From positions 1-48,334 of the forward strand of contig JASEET010000008.1 in the NCBI GenBank assembly GCA_030019335.1: a DNA stretch of 48,334 bases, given 5' to 3'. Source of the stretch: Candidatus Bathyarchaeia archaeon. GTDB lineage: Archaea; Thermoproteota; Bathyarchaeia; Bathyarchaeales; Bathycorpusculaceae. Under the pieces are notes generated by a model. That model was not told the origin of the DNA, made no database searches, and was given only the letters and a program-made list of their open reading frames with translations. This document shows positions 42,098 to 48,334 of the stretch, in pieces; position 1 is the stretch's first letter; every line of letters begins with the position of its first letter. The position numbers and the translations under genes were made by a program.

Positions 42098-42289
42098 ATG
42101 CCTGTGGGAAACTATAGAGGCATCTCGCTGAGAGAGGAACTCGTTAAGCGCATTAAAAAGATCATTCGAGAATTAGGTACTTACCATAGCGTTGCAGAGT
42201 TTGTTTCCGAGGCTGTTCGTTTAAGGATTGAGACGTTGGAGAAGCAGTGCAAGTTTGAGGAGGAGAGGAGGAAGGCTGATGCAAGTTGA
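42098..42289 (+). CDS. Short paralogue of the divergent RHH gene
   Basis: 63 residues from ATG 42098 after GGGGT; the longer frame from 42008 is not supported. MPVGNYRGISLREELVKRIK, YHSVAEFVSEAVRLRIETLE. It keeps only the RHH domain of the protein at 41536. It heads the long rightward operon and is a likely repressor of it. Confidence 0.65.
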   Translation: MPVGNYRGISLREELVKRIKKIIRELGTYHSVAEFVSEAVRLRIETLEKQCKFEEERRKADAS

Positions 42290-42833
42290 AGAATTGTCTT
42301 TACCACGTAGGCAAGCGGAAGAGGAGTTTAAGACTTTAAAAGAGGCTTTTAAGCGGAACGCTAAGCTCAGAAAAGAAGAGGTTCGCAAGGATTTGCTTGC
42401 TGTTTATGGACATCTGAGACATGGAAAGAAGATTGTTGACATTTATGAATCGTTTAGGAAGGCTGGTTTAAACGAGGATGGAGACCCGAGGCTTGCTATT
42501 TGCAGGGCTGATGCGAAAGAATGTTTTTGCTTAAAGGTTGAGGATGGTAGTGCAATCTTCAGCATGAAAAGGCTTGTAAGAGCATGGGACCCTGTTCCAA
42601 GGAAAAGTTATGGAGACGTGAAAATTCCAAGCGGAACCTTTCAATGGAAACTTAAAGACTCGACACAACCGGTGAGCCGTTGGAATGTTTTGAACCCTTC
42701 AATCAAATGTTTAGTTCCAACAATTCCCGCTAAAATATTGGTTGAAGAAGTAAGAGTTCTGCTTCGGAACTTTCATATTTTATGGGAGGTTGAGGAGTGG
42801 AAGCCTGTTCCCCTAAAGACCCGATTCTGCTGA
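42279..42833 (+). CDS. Element protein of unknown function, 184 residues
   Basis: ATG 42279, after GGAGAGGAGG, overlaps the upstream gene by 11 bases. An N-terminal coiled coil (LSLPRRQAEEEFKTLKEAFK, KLRKEEVRKDLLAVYGHLRH) leads to an alpha/beta part with DPRLAICRADAKECFCLKV. No family recognised. Its 3' end overlaps the next gene. Confidence 0.65.
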   Translation: MQVEELSLPRRQAEEEFKTLKEAFKRNAKLRKEEVRKDLLAVYGHLRHGKKIVDIYESFRKAGLNEDGDPRLAICRADAKECFCLKVEDGSAIFSMKRLVRAWDPVPRKSYGDVKIPSGTFQWKLKDSTQPVSRWNVLNPSIKCLVPTIPAKILVEEVRVLLRNFHILWEVEEWKPVPLKTRFC

Positions 42834-42922
42834 AGAGGTTGACGCCTAATCTCTTTGGTATCTTGGCGACTTGGGATTTGACTCCGCTTGAAAGAGCTGT
42901 GATTCGAGGGAGAATACAATGA
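42797..42922 (+). CDS. Tiny protein, 41 residues
   Basis: GTG at 42797 after GGGAGGT; MEACSPKDPILLKRLTPNLF, GILATWDLTPLERAVIRGRI. It overlaps the previous gene's last 37 bases in another frame, and its TGA overlaps the next ATG. The sequence has clear coding quality beyond the previous stop. A frameshifted tail of the previous gene is the alternative. Confidence 0.5.
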   Translation: MEACSPKDPILLKRLTPNLFGILATWDLTPLERAVIRGRIQ

Positions 42923-43131
42923 AAGAAAGGGGGGTTAAGAAGGCTTGCACTGTAGAGGTTCCGACAAGGGTTGGTCCCTGCGAGGTTTGCCACAACAATG
43001 GAGAGGTGCATTACATGGTAGCTGCTAAACTGCCACGCTACCTGTATCTCTGCAAGGATCATTACCTTAGGATTCGAGACAAACTGGAGAAAGCCTTGGA
43101 AAAGATTTTGGGGGAGGAAGGCTTGCCATGA
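42919..43131 (+). CDS. Small zinc-binding protein, 70 residues
   Basis: KACTVEVPTRVGPCEVCHNN then YLYLCKDHYLRIRDKLEKAL: a CxxC and a C-x2-H pair make one zinc finger, followed by a charged helix. Overlaps both neighbours by 4 bases (ATGA). Confidence 0.65.
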   Translation: MKERGVKKACTVEVPTRVGPCEVCHNNGEVHYMVAAKLPRYLYLCKDHYLRIRDKLEKALEKILGEEGLP

Positions 43132-43385
43132 GGTTTCAACTTATTGCAAACGTGAAGGATTCGGAGCTTTTCCGCAAGAGCGTCCATGAGCTTGGCACAA
43201 TTTTCTATCAGACTGATGATGAGGACAAAATTGTTTTGGTTGTTTACTTCAGCGGAAGCAGAATAGTGCGATACAATGGAAAGGTGGAAGGGGGCCTCGC
43301 CAAGCTGATTCGCAGCATAGGCTACAAGGTTAGCTCGATTGAAGTGGATGAGGTTCAGGGCTACGTTAAAATTGTTCAGGACTGA
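43128..43385 (+). CDS. Small alpha/beta protein, 85 residues
   Basis: MRFQLIANVKDSELFRKSVH, KIVLVVYFSGSRIVRYNGKV, YKVSSIEVDEVQGYVKIVQD. It begins on an ATGA overlap with the zinc-binding gene. It looks like a beta-alpha-beta fold; no family recognised. Confidence 0.6.
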   Translation: MRFQLIANVKDSELFRKSVHELGTIFYQTDDEDKIVLVVYFSGSRIVRYNGKVEGGLAKLIRSIGYKVSSIEVDEVQGYVKIVQD

Positions 43386-43391
43386 GCCGTC

Positions 43392-43733
43392 TTGTGGGTT
43401 AAAGCCATCGTTTTGATTCCGAGGAAAGGCGGTTTCTTTCTGCTGGATCAGGCGGCGGTTTTTAAGAGGTATGGCGCCTTCGTTGGGTTTAAACCGCGAA
43501 AGGTTAGGGCTGAACATGTGGGTGACGGGGTTGGCGTGGCTCTTGTTTTGGGTGCTCCGAGCAGGGTTGACGGGGATTTTGGAGAGTTCACGGTTTTCTT
43601 TGATTGGGCTCACGTTGAAGATTTGTTGAAGGCTATGGACGAAAGCGATGCTTTAACCGCCAAGCTTACTGGCAAACGGGAGTGGGGCGGGAAAAGACCC
43701 TACACAAGTACGTGGCTGGAACATTACATGTGA
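43392..43733 (+). CDS. Element protein of unknown function, 113 residues
   Basis: From TTG 43392: MWVKAIVLIPRKGGFFLLDQ, YGAFVGFKPRKVRAEHVGDG, VFFDWAHVEDLLKAMDESDA. A beta-rich compact fold. No clear Shine-Dalgarno, but it follows the upstream stop by 6 bases, so translational coupling is likely. Confidence 0.55.
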   Translation: MWVKAIVLIPRKGGFFLLDQAAVFKRYGAFVGFKPRKVRAEHVGDGVGVALVLGAPSRVDGDFGEFTVFFDWAHVEDLLKAMDESDALTAKLTGKREWGGKRPYTSTWLEHYM

Positions 43734-43742
43734 GGGATTGAT

Positions 43743-43973
43743 ATGTGTCATTGCATGCTTTGTTGGTCTGCTACGCACAATGAAGCTGACTACACGGTTA
43801 CCTTTGGGCATGATGAACGAGAGTTGAAAGTGTGCCGTTACTGCATCGAAGATTTAACGTTGCTGGGTTTCAACGCTAACCAAATAATCCAGCTTAAAAA
43901 ACCGTTGCAGCCTAAAATTAGCTTCTGGTTTTTGGGACCTGTACAAAACTTACTGGAGGCTTCTGAGAAATGA
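43743..43973 (+). CDS. Small zinc-knuckle protein, 76 residues
   Basis: MCHCMLCWSATHNEADYTVT, then ELKVCRYCIEDLTLLGFNAN: a CHCMLC and a CRYC pair bind zinc. Its C-terminus is hydrophobic. The stop overlaps the next start (ATGA). Confidence 0.6.
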   Translation: MCHCMLCWSATHNEADYTVTFGHDERELKVCRYCIEDLTLLGFNANQIIQLKKPLQPKISFWFLGPVQNLLEASEK

Positions 43974-44137
43974 GTTCTGAAGACTCTAAATATAAACGTC
44001 TTGTCCGATTAATCAGAAAGATAGCCCGAGAAGAAGCCTGGGAGGTTATAGACGAGCATCTAAACGATTATGAGCACAAGGAGAAGCCTGCTGAAAATTT
44101 TGAGGTTGAAGTTGGAGAGGAGCGTAGCCATGGTTAG
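43970..44137 (+). CDS. Small charged helical protein, 55 residues
   Basis: MSSEDSKYKRLVRLIRKIAR, EEAWEVIDEHLNDYEHKEKP, ending with an acidic tail. ATG 43970 overlaps the upstream TGA; its end overlaps the next gene's start by 8 bases. Operon position and overlaps support it. Confidence 0.55.
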   Translation: MSSEDSKYKRLVRLIRKIAREEAWEVIDEHLNDYEHKEKPAENFEVEVGEERSHG

Positions 44138-44312
44138 GAAGGCTTGGGTTAGGGGTTATTTGGCTGCGAAAAGGGAGAAGGGCATAGTTGTTGTTTGTGT
44201 TAGTTGGCCTGAATCTCCGGTGAAGCGTTATTTGATTGCAGACTTGAACGATGCGTTGGAAGTGTTGACTGGGCGAAAAGCCTTCACAAGGTTAAAGGAG
44301 ATAGTGAAATAA
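44130..44312 (+). CDS. Small basic protein, 60 residues
   Basis: From ATG 44130 after GGAGAGGAG: MVRKAWVRGYLAAKREKGIV, VVCVSWPESPVKRYLIADLN, DALEVLTGRKAFTRLKEIVK. Single small alpha/beta unit. The longer frame from 44070 is not supported by a ribosome binding site. Confidence 0.6.
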   Translation: MVRKAWVRGYLAAKREKGIVVVCVSWPESPVKRYLIADLNDALEVLTGRKAFTRLKEIVK

Positions 44313-44645
44313 ATGTCGAGCAAGGCGTTTAAGAAGTGCGTTGAACTTGTTGAGGAGATGGTTAGGGAAGGATACAGGCTGCAGATTCCGTCCAAGCATG
44401 TTGAAAAGTTGATTAAGATTCACATCGGAGCTGACAAACGAACAGTACAGAAGTACATGAAGATGTTACTTGAAGATTTAGGATTTCTCAAGATTGTAAC
44501 GAAGAGTCCTTTTGGAATTTACATTTACAGAATAGACATTGAAACAATTGAACAGTACGTTAGTGAACACATGAAGGAGAAGCTTAAACAGTTGACGCTT
44601 CTTGACTTACGCTTGAGAGAAGAAGAGGTGACTGGAAAAGTTTAG
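44313..44645 (+). CDS. Winged-helix-like element protein, 110 residues
   Basis: MSSKAFKKCVELVEEMVREG, IPSKHVEKLIKIHIGADKRT, VQKYMKMLLEDLGFLKIVTK. The KRTVQKYMKML helix followed by a strand pair resembles a winged helix. It starts directly after the upstream stop (no gap). It may regulate the operon or a replication gene. Confidence 0.6.
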   Translation: MSSKAFKKCVELVEEMVREGYRLQIPSKHVEKLIKIHIGADKRTVQKYMKMLLEDLGFLKIVTKSPFGIYIYRIDIETIEQYVSEHMKEKLKQLTLLDLRLREEEVTGKV

Positions 44646-44818
44646 TGTGTGCGTGTGCAGAGAAAGCTGAAGAGAGACTAATAGCACACGAAGAAGGGAG
44701 GATTCATAGAAATTGGTTAGTGGAGAGGTTATTATCATCAATAACGAAAGAAGTATGATTCTTAAAGAAGTAGAGAGACTATTAAACGCGAAAGGCGTGC
44801 ACGCACACACGCACACAC
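44646..44818. repeat. Inverted repeat of GT/CA-rich arms
   Basis: GTGTGTGCGTGTG (44646-44658) and its reverse complement CACACGCACACAC (about 44806-44818) flank 147 bases. The arms are of low complexity, so chance formation is possible, but such paired arms are rare here. Confidence 0.45.
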
Positions 44819-44883
44819 AAACTCGGAGGATTAATCTAAAGTTTTTGAAGAGCTTCATCAACATCCATTATTTTGATTCCTAA
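44713..44883 (+). CDS. Possible small protein, 56 residues
   Basis: TTG 44713 (after GGGAGG, 10 bases): MVSGEVIIINNERSMILKEV, ERLLNAKGVHAHTHTQTRRI. The first 28 residues look coding; the rest reads through the CA repeat arm and the antisense of the PIN gene end, so the frame may be fortuitous. Confidence 0.3.
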   Translation: MVSGEVIIINNERSMILKEVERLLNAKGVHAHTHTQTRRINLKFLKSFINIHYFDS

Positions 44884-45288
44884 CCGCTTAATTTCTTCGT
44901 TTTCTTTGATTTTCAAAAGGTCACTATCGCCCGTAATAAGGGTTTTATGAGGGCTCTTTACTGTAACTTCAATGAATTTTACGTCATTGATGTGTAGGGG
45001 CTTTCTGATTTTTAAGGGTGTTCTGGACCTGAACATGACTTTATCTGTATACATCCTAATTTGAATTAACCAACGTCGTATAAATTCTGACTTATGTCGC
45101 TCATATTCCGTTAACATTTCACCTTCTTCGTCTAACACTATTCGATGGCATTTGTGGAGGATTCTGAATAAAAGTTCAGCTGCCTTTGAAACTTCATCGC
45201 TTTCCATGCTGTCTTTAGGGAACGTTGATGCTTTCGCAAGCAACCATGTATCTAAGACTACATATTGACATTTCTCATTAACCATCAT
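44836..45288 (-). CDS. PIN-domain-like protein
   Basis: 150 residues. VVLDTWLLAKAS (first acidic residue), LDEEGEMLTEYERH (Glu/Asp cluster), KTLITGDSDLLKIKENEEIK (the GDSDL motif) and DVDEALQKL fit a PIN nuclease fold. It starts at the stop of the ATPase gene, so the pair is coupled. In defence systems such a pair can be an ATPase sensor with an RNase effector. Confidence 0.65.
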   Translation of the reverse strand: MMVNEKCQYVVLDTWLLAKASTFPKDSMESDEVSKAAELLFRILHKCHRIVLDEEGEMLTEYERHKSEFIRRWLIQIRMYTDKVMFRSRTPLKIRKPLHINDVKFIEVTVKSPHKTLITGDSDLLKIKENEEIKRLGIKIMDVDEALQKL

Positions 45289-45827
45289 TATCCTCTACTC
45301 TTGGATATCATTGCCCGAAGGTGTTCCATAGCTTCATAAAATCCCTCTTCAAAGAAACCCTCTGGAAGCGGTTCTTTAAACCTCCCAGTCTCGTCAAATT
45401 CCATTTTTGTTTCCTTAGTGCCCTCTTCGGTCCCTTCGAAATAATAGATTGCGATGTCCTCGGGTTTCGCCTTTCCCTCCGCTATGCGGCGTTGGAGCCT
45501 CAGAAGCAAATGCTCTGAGTGCGTTTCAATTATAAGTTGATTTCCGTAGCTGATAACATCAAGGAAAAGGTCTGCCAACATAGCCTGCATCTTAGGGTGC
45601 ATATACACTTCAGGTTGTTCAATCATGACCATGCTGCCGATTGGTGCGTAGAAGCATTGAGCAATTATTGGGAGAAGTGTATTTGCACCAAAACCAACGT
45701 CAACTATATTAGTTTGAAGACGTAATGTTCTGTCTACCAGACTTAGTGCATAAGCAGGGCCTTTAACCAATCGGGATATGACATTCTCAAATCCAAACTT
45801 CGCAGTCCATTCATTGATTTTCTCCAT
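45288..45827 (-). pseudogene. ABC-type/DUF3696 ATPase, N-terminally truncated
   Basis: Signature-like VGFGANTLLPIIAQ, Walker B MVMIEQPEVYMHPKMQ, switch ETHSEHLLLRLQRR and a DUF3696-like C-terminus (LPEGFFEEGFYEAMEHL) are present. Walker A is missing: the homologous frame can be followed only to about 45851 (YNFRYRNVMEKINEW) before a stop. A full protein would need about 150-250 more residues. The missing part is replaced by the tail-fibre-like gene. It is coupled to the PIN gene and probably inactive. Confidence 0.7.
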
Positions 45828-45855
45828 AACATTTCTATATCTAAAATTGTATTAT

Positions 45856-48213
45856 GGCAGTTGCATATTCACGTTAAACGCTGGAAAAGAAGTCGACGCT
45901 AATCTTTACCCGCTTCTCAGTTTCCTCGCATATTTGGAGAAATCTTACAATGGTAATGTAACCGTTATCTTGTTCGACCAAACAAACAAGAGTGCAACCA
46001 AAAAAATCACGATTGCTCCGGGAGAATGGCGTAAAACCGACTTGAAAGTGGGCTTAGCAAATGAAGTTGAATGGGGCAATGTTGAAGCAGGCTTCGATTG
46101 GAGCAAAATCTGGAAAGTCAGAATTGACTGCGATTTCTCAGGTGTCGGAACAGGCAACTTCTGGATTGACCAGCTATACTTTGGCGGTCGCAGATACTCA
46201 GCCGTAAGAGAAGATTCGACAAGCCAAAGCAATTATGGTTTAAGAGAGCTTGTGGAAGTGGATGAGGAGCTTGTATCTGATAACGAGTGCGACTTAAGAG
46301 CTAAGGCTCTACTTGACTATTTCAAAAACCCAGCAGACTACCTGAAGCTTAACACAACAGTTCTCGATTATGGAAATTCGCCACTACTGCCCGGAGACAA
46401 GATTCATATCACCCTTCCAAACGAGAATGTTGACAGCGATTTCCGCATTGAAAGCGTCGAATACCGTGTTGACGCCAAAACACAAACACTTGAGATAACG
46501 CTTGAGCTTGGCAAGGTTCCGCCTTTACTGGCTGATTACCTTTACGGAATGCGTGCAACAACCGTTACCGTGGAGAAGCTTGCACGCACAAAATTGGGTA
46601 AAGGAGCCATTCCAACTGCTTTGGGTGGTGGTTTAGGTGCTCATCACGTTGGGCATGAAGCAGGCGGTGAAGATGGTGTTCGATGGCCAAGCGAGCATGA
46701 TGGTGGCTGGGATAAAATCACGGGTTGGATCTGTCCCAAACATATTGGGCCTTTCGAGGATGAGGCAGCAACAATTAAATTCCGAACCAAGAACAAGGCT
46801 GGAACCGCAGCTTTAGACCATCAATTTCAGCCAAGCGATAATGAACGTGGAGTTTTAGGATGCGAGACAGCCCACTGGAAAGAGGTGCACAGCAAATTTA
46901 TGGTTTTGTATCGTGGTTTAGAGGCGCCTTATGGAGACTTACGTTTTAAAGTTCAGGGGGAAGCCAATCCGAGAGCTCGGTTAAATGAGGAATTACTCGA
47001 ATTCGGTCCCGGTGGCGCATTAGCCCCAGACGTGTACCTGAAACGTATAGCAGCCAACAAACTTGAGCTAAAAACACAATATCTTATTCCTCAAGCAGAC
47101 AATATTCTCGAATTAGGCTCACCCACAGGACCGAAAAAGATAGCTAAAATTTACGCTTCATCATTTTTGCTTCCAACAGACGGATTCCTACACATAACGG
47201 TTTACGGCGAAGACAATCCCAAAGCGAGGCTGACCCAAGACGCTTTAACTTTTGGTCCTGGAGGAGCAACAGTCCCAGACACGTGGCTTAAACGTATAGC
47301 AGCCAACCGATTCGAAAGCTCGGGAGACATAATACCATCCGCAGATAATGAGAGAACCCTTGGCTTGGGTGGAGCAACTCCTAAACGTTGGGCAAACATC
47401 TACGCCGTAAATATTACCGTCAGCAATATGCTGTTCAACTTTCACTTGATTCCAAACGCAGACAACACTTATGATCTTGGCGAAGGAACCACGCCTAAAC
47501 GCTGGCGAGACCTCTACCTTTCAGGTGCAATTAAAGCCTTAGCTGGCGGAGTAGCCGTAAATCTTCTTCCAGACCAAAATGCTGCACGGGATTTGGGAAG
47601 CAGCACGTTAAAATGGAGCAACCTTTACCTAAGCGGACTCTGCGACGTAGGAGGCAATCTTAACGTTGGTGGCTTCACAGTTATCACATCTGCTCGTGTT
47701 TTGCAGAATGTTACAGCGGATGTTGGCATAATTACAAGCGGACGCTTTCCATTAGCAAGATTTCCAGAGGGCACAGCGGGTTATGTGCTTGAAGCTCAAG
47801 GAGCGGGGTACGACCCAATGTATGTTGACCCGAATGGACGCTATTCTCCGGCAGCTCATACTCAACATGCAGATGACATGCCTTCAGGCGGAGCAAATAC
47901 GGGTCAGGTAGGAAACACCACAACTTATTGGAACTGTATTGCAGGCAACAGTGTCTGGTATAAAGCCTTAGGACAGTTTGACATGCTTGACGACTTAGCC
48001 CTAATCAAAAGTATCAGAGGCAACGGCGAAACAGATGAGAAAGGCATGCCTCTTGCGGATAATGAAAGCCTTCCACCAGAAGTTACGGAGAATGGCTTAA
48101 TCAATGCTGGAGCCTTAATGGGCTTGCTTATTGGCGCAGTTAAACAGCTCACAGCAAAAGTCGAGACTCTGGAGAAGGAGCTTGCGAAATCCAGGAAAGG
48201 AGCAGTAGCCTAA
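45856..48213 (+). CDS. Tail-fibre-like structural protein, 5'-truncated
   Basis: About 785 residues; sequence before 45856 is antisense of the ATPase gene, so no native start is present. It begins with a beta sandwich (IWKVRIDCDFSGVGTGNFWI, DQLYFGG), then a tail-like domain (VSDNECDLRAKALLDYFKNP, LLPGDKIHITLPNENVDSDF), then repeats: EFGPGGALAPDVYLKRIAAN and TFGPGGATVPDTWLKRIAAN, and the IIPSADNERTLGLG / LIPNADNTYDLGEG series. The end (NAGALMGLLIGAVKQLTAKV, then a coiled coil) resembles a trimerisation or chaperone region. This identifies the element as a head-tailed virus relic. Confidence 0.72.
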   Translation, partial: GSCIFTLNAGKEVDANLYPLLSFLAYLEKSYNGNVTVILFDQTNKSATKKITIAPGEWRKTDLKVGLANEVEWGNVEAGFDWSKIWKVRIDCDFSGVGTGNFWIDQLYFGGRRYSAVREDSTSQSNYGLRELVEVDEELVSDNECDLRAKALLDYFKNPADYLKLNTTVLDYGNSPLLPGDKIHITLPNENVDSDFRIESVEYRVDAKTQTLEITLELGKVPPLLADYLYGMRATTVTVEKLARTKLGKGAIPTALGGGLGAHHVGHEAGGEDGVRWPSEHDGGWDKITGWICPKHIGPFEDEAATIKFRTKNKAGTAALDHQFQPSDNERGVLGCETAHWKEVHSKFMVLYRGLEAPYGDLRFKVQGEANPRARLNEELLEFGPGGALAPDVYLKRIAANKLELKTQYLIPQADNILELGSPTGPKKIAKIYASSFLLPTDGFLHITVYGEDNPKARLTQDALTFGPGGATVPDTWLKRIAANRFESSGDIIPSADNERTLGLGGATPKRWANIYAVNITVSNMLFNFHLIPNADNTYDLGEGTTPKRWRDLYLSGAIKALAGGVAVNLLPDQNAARDLGSSTLKWSNLYLSGLCDVGGNLNVGGFTVITSARVLQNVTADVGIITSGRFPLARFPEGTAGYVLEAQGAGYDPMYVDPNGRYSPAAHTQHADDMPSGGANTGQVGNTTTYWNCIAGNSVWYKALGQFDMLDDLALIKSIRGNGETDEKGMPLADNESLPPEVTENGLINAGALMGLLIGAVKQLTAKVETLEKELAKSRKGAVA
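46961..47320 (+). repeat. Duplicated module in the tail-fibre-like gene
   Basis: Two about 108-base units (46961-47068 and 47209-47320) encode the related EFGPGGALAPDVYLKRIAAN and TFGPGGATVPDTWLKRIAAN. CGTATAGCAGCCAAC is identical in both. Confidence 0.65.
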
Positions 48214-48334
48214 ATGGGTGCGAAAACAAAACTGCGGAAAAGAAGACGTGAGTTTTTCCGCATAACGCAGATGCGCCGCACATATGATAGGGCTGAAGGT
48301 AAATTTTTGATTAACATTGCTTATGAGACTGCTG
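48214..48334 (+). CDS. Basic protein after the tail-fibre gene (runs off window)
   Basis: ATG directly after the fibre gene stop (TAA ATG). MGAKTKLRKRRREFFRITQM, then RRTYDRAEGKFLINIAYETA: very basic, then helical. Same operon as the fibre gene. The C-terminus lies outside. Confidence 0.6.
   Translation, partial: MGAKTKLRKRRREFFRITQMRRTYDRAEGKFLINIAYETA

Larger units (their letters stand above)
32314..48334. mobile_element. Integrated element, probably a head-tailed provirus (left part; runs off window)
   Basis: Begins at the 3' end of tRNA-His, a common archaeal integration site. Gene style changes at once: RHH proteins, ParB, a restriction-modification set, many overlapping genes of 40-110 codons with CxxC knuckles, and a tail-fibre-like protein at the end. 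No integrase and no second copy of the tRNA 3' end are visible in the window, so the far boundary and the exact att core are not determined. Confidence 0.65.

Noticed and set aside
43062-43613. 183-codon minus-strand frame
   Set aside because: Antisense to three overlapping plus-strand genes that have ribosome binding sites and ATGA overlaps; composition is not protein-like.
45778-45855. N-terminal 26 codons of the fibre frame (starting MTFSNPNFAV)
   Set aside because: Exactly antisense to the coding sequence of the ATPase; not a native start.
1-48334. CRISPR array or intact insertion sequence
   Set aside because: No regularly spaced repeats, and no transposase frame or terminal repeats were seen.

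Overview
This window looks like a moderately AT-rich archaeal chromosome, probably from the TACK side and plausibly Bathyarchaeia-like (my inference from gene content, not a proven assignment). The archaeal markers are eL33 (L35Ae), Holliday junction resolvase Hjc, membrane-anchored LonB protease, TrmI-type tRNA methyltransferase, a PF09826-type beta-propeller protein, archaeal TATA boxes, and a tRNA-His with an encoded G-1 and no encoded CCA.

Host part (1 to about 32.3 kb): truncated glycosyltransferases and decayed fragments (1-750); a kinase-fold protein, a CxxCxxCC protein and small membrane or secreted proteins (0.8-4.7 kb); a large protein of unknown function, a thioredoxin-reductase-like flavoprotein, a PadR regulator and a tandem-HTH regulator (4.7-9 kb); a remarkable fusion of a DapA/NAL-family aldolase with a formaldehyde-activating enzyme (Fae) domain, followed by TrmI and a divergent M24-fold protein (9.6-13.3 kb); a secreted beta-propeller protein with small membrane proteins and a membrane-bound HTH regulator that share a promoter motif (13.4-16.4 kb); wHTH proteins, a ParA/MinD ATPase, MobA, HemL, a methyltransferase with a histone-fold-like N-terminus and a HAD phosphatase (17-23 kb); a PD-(D/E)XK protein, eL33, Hjc and LonB (23-27 kb); then YjbQ and a DtxR-FeoA-FeoB iron-uptake operon. 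In the 27.8-31.4 kb stretch the GNAT, DtxR and FeoB genes carry four single-base frameshifts, mostly in short homopolymers, which suggests either local sequence error or recent decay.

Mobile part (about 32.3 kb to the end): tRNA-His marks the boundary of an integrated element, probably a head-tailed provirus. It carries ribbon-helix-helix proteins, ParB without ParA, a putative restriction-modification set (PD-(D/E)XK-like protein, TSPPY DNA methyltransferase, wHTH regulator), two convergent tiny Cys-rich proteins, a tightly overlapping run of small genes (42.1-44.6 kb), a PIN protein with a truncated ABC-type ATPase, and a repeat-rich tail-fibre-like protein abutting that truncated ATPase. 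Between 33.3 and 33.75 kb is a GC-rich, gene-free, strongly foldable stretch with an archaeal TATA box at one end and a hairpin terminator at the other. It is a good candidate for an undescribed structured RNA.

No CRISPR array, rRNA or intact insertion sequence was seen. All functional calls are from reading motifs; no database search was possible.
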